Below are positions 5,219-6,357 of a stretch of DNA of 6,357 nucleotides, piece by piece. Source of the stretch: Anaerolineales bacterium (GTDB lineage Bacteria; Chloroflexota; Anaerolineae; Anaerolineales; VGOW01); the NCBI GenBank assembly GCA_919901875.1, contig CAKKQG010000099.1:1-6357 (forward strand), read 5' to 3'. Every line of letters starts with the position of its first letter. Position 1 is the first letter of the stretch. A model generated the notes under the pieces. The model searched no databases, was not told the origin of the DNA, and saw nothing but the letters and a program-made list of their open reading frames with translations. A program made the position numbers and the translations under genes.

Positions 5219-6357
5219 ATGAACCTCTCCTCTCTCCTCTCCACCTTCCACGCTCTGCCCGAATACGCCGATGTGACTCAACGCATCGGGCGCGAATCGA
5301 TCTCATTAAATCTTCCTCGCGCCGCACGTCTGCCGTTTGCCGCCTCACTCATCGCCGATCTCAATCGCCCCGCCCTGCTCATCGCCGCCCACACTGACCG
5401 CGCCCTCCTCTTCAATGAAGAACTGCCCGCGTGGTTACCATCTAACGTCCAACTTCCAACATCCAACATCCAATACTTCCCCGAACCCAACCCCCTCCCC
5501 TACGAACACGCCCCTTGGGGTCCAAGAACGATCCATCAACGCCTCGCAACCCTTTCCGCTCTAACTTCCAATCTCCAATCTCCAATCTCCATCTCCTCCG
5601 CTCGCGCCCTCTTCACCCGCACCTTACCCAAACGGGATTTTCTCGCCGCCTCACGCCCGCTCAAAGTTGGCTCGTCGGTGCGACTCGAAAAACTTTTTGA
5701 AGCATGGTCTGGCGCGGGTTACACCAGCGAAAGCATCGTGGTCGAACCCGGGCAATTCTCGCGGCGCGGCGGCATCATTGATATTTGGACTCACGCCGAA
5801 GCGACGCCCGTCCGCATCGAATTATTCGGCGATGAGATCGAGAGTCTCAAACGATTCGATCCCAACACACAGCGATCAGGCGAAGCGATTGACTCGATCA
5901 CGATCTATCCGGCGCGTGAAGCGTTGCCGAAGAATGGAACGTTGATCACGGTGGACGCCGACTCCGAATCCGATCTTGCCGCCGACATTGAACGCCTCAA
6001 TTCTGGTTCCGCCTTCGCCACGCTCGAATTCTTTTTGCCGCTTCTCCATCCCACGCAAGCGAGTCTGTTCGACTATCTTCCAGAAAATATATTGGTCTTC
6101 GTGGATGATTGGGATGGACTGCATGACACGATCAACGAACTCGAAACACAAGCCTTAGAACTTCGCGCCAACGCTTTTGATTCGGGTTTGATCAAACGCG
6201 ACTTCCCCGCGCCGCATCTTTCGTGGTCCGATATTCAAGACGAGTTGAGTCACTTGCCGCTCATTCAACTCGGACGCGCCACCGATGAGATCGACTCCGT
6301 TTCGATTCCGTTAGGCGAACACTTCAAGCCGGGTCCAAGATTCGGCGGACAGATTAA
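5219..6357 (+). CDS. mfd: Transcription-repair coupling factor, N-terminal part (3' truncated by window)
   Basis: The first 379 residues are visible, about one third of a typical Mfd (1148 residues in E. coli). Mfd displaces stalled RNA polymerase and recruits UvrA to the lesion. The visible part is the UvrB-like module: FPEPNPLPYE (87-96) followed by RTIHQRLATL (103-112), SSARALFTRTLP (126-137), then PGQFSRRGGIIDIW (177-190), VRIELFGDEIESLKRFD (198-214) and FFLPLLHPTQASLFDYLPEN (271-290), all in family order. The RNAP-binding and translocase domains lie beyond the edge. ATG 5219 is the first start after the in-frame TAG at 5159 and suits the family N-terminus (LPEYADV). No good ribosome binding site is seen; GAAG abuts the ATG. 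Two heptad arrays are translated within the module, at residues 75-86 and 115-124. Confidence 0.95.
   Translation, partial: MNLSSLLSTFHALPEYADVTQRIGRESISLNLPRAARLPFAASLIADLNRPALLIAAHTDRALLFNEELPAWLPSNVQLPTSNIQYFPEPNPLPYEHAPWGPRTIHQRLATLSALTSNLQSPISISSARALFTRTLPKRDFLAASRPLKVGSSVRLEKLFEAWSGAGYTSESIVVEPGQFSRRGGIIDIWTHAEATPVRIELFGDEIESLKRFDPNTQRSGEAIDSITIYPAREALPKNGTLITVDADSESDLAADIERLNSGSAFATLEFFLPLLHPTQASLFDYLPENILVFVDDWDGLHDTINELETQALELRANAFDSGLIKRDFPAPHLSWSDIQDELSHLPLIQLGRATDEIDSVSIPLGEHFKPGPRFGGQI
5441..5475 (+). repeat. Heptad array inside mfd (TCCAACA units)
   Basis: Five 7-bp units (TCTAACG, TCCAACT, TCCAACA, TCCAACA, TCCAATA) encode residues 75-86, read as SNVQLPT/SNIQ with a 7-residue spacing. 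The tract lies just before the conserved FPxxxxLPYE motif, where the family normally has a variable loop. The units are complementary to GGAAGTT in the M23 array. Confidence 0.9.
5561..5588 (+). repeat. Second heptad array inside mfd (CCAATCT units)
   Basis: The four units are CTAACTT, CCAATCT, CCAATCT and CCAATCT. They encode LTSNLQSPI (residues 115-123), in the linker between the helix carrying RLATL and the strand leading to SSARALFTR. The same units occur in the spacer array at 3858-3878. Confidence 0.9.

Noticed and set aside
4807..5281. Minus-strand ORFs opposite the glycosylase end and the mfd start
   Set aside because: They run opposite strongly supported coding sequence and show no recognisable motif.

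Overview
The window reads as a chromosomal segment from an uncultured member of the Chloroflexota, most likely class Anaerolineae. This is inferred from surface proteins ending in long Thr/Pro runs ([11 protein letters not shown]), a style common in that class, from a Chloroflexota-type lipoprotein M23 peptidase and Ig-like membrane protein, and from heptanucleotide tandem repeats in and around genes. All convincing genes lie on the + strand and none on the - strand.

Layout. (1) At 3-1016 is the 3' part of an exported protein with a Thr/Pro-rich tail, open to the left edge. (2) At 1013-2305 is a lipoprotein M23 (LytM-type) peptidase that overlaps it by ATGA. (3) At 2363-3010 is a small single-pass membrane protein with an extracellular Ig-like domain. 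(4) At 3054-3635 is pth, peptidyl-tRNA hydrolase. (5) At 3636-3912 is a 277-base spacer with nested inverted repeats and a heptad array. (6) At 3913-5127 is a winged-helix DNA glycosylase of the AlkZ/AlkX (YcaQ, HTH_42) family with a QxD motif. (7) At 5219-6357 is the N-terminal third of mfd, the transcription-repair coupling factor, cut by the right edge.

How the genes fit together. The first three products are extracytoplasmic or envelope proteins and look like one transcription unit (spacings of -4 and 57 bases), running 43 bases later into pth. The pth-mfd neighbourhood is known from other bacteria, for example Bacillus. Here a putative interstrand-crosslink or alkyl-adduct glycosylase sits between them, giving a glycosylase next to a transcription-coupled repair factor.

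The most unusual aspect is a family of 7-bp tandem arrays (units such as GGAAGTT, ATTGTTC, TCCAATC, ATACGAA and their complements). They fill most of the gene junctions, often ending exactly at a start codon or containing a stop codon, and in three genes they are translated. They encode the whole signal peptide of the M23 lipoprotein with a visible 7-residue period, the last residues of Pth, and two loops of the Mfd N-terminal domain. Because 7 is not a multiple of 3, a one-unit slip would shift the frame, so these arrays are candidate mutation or phase-variation hot spots. No RNA gene, insertion sequence, CRISPR array or classical intrinsic terminator was found.
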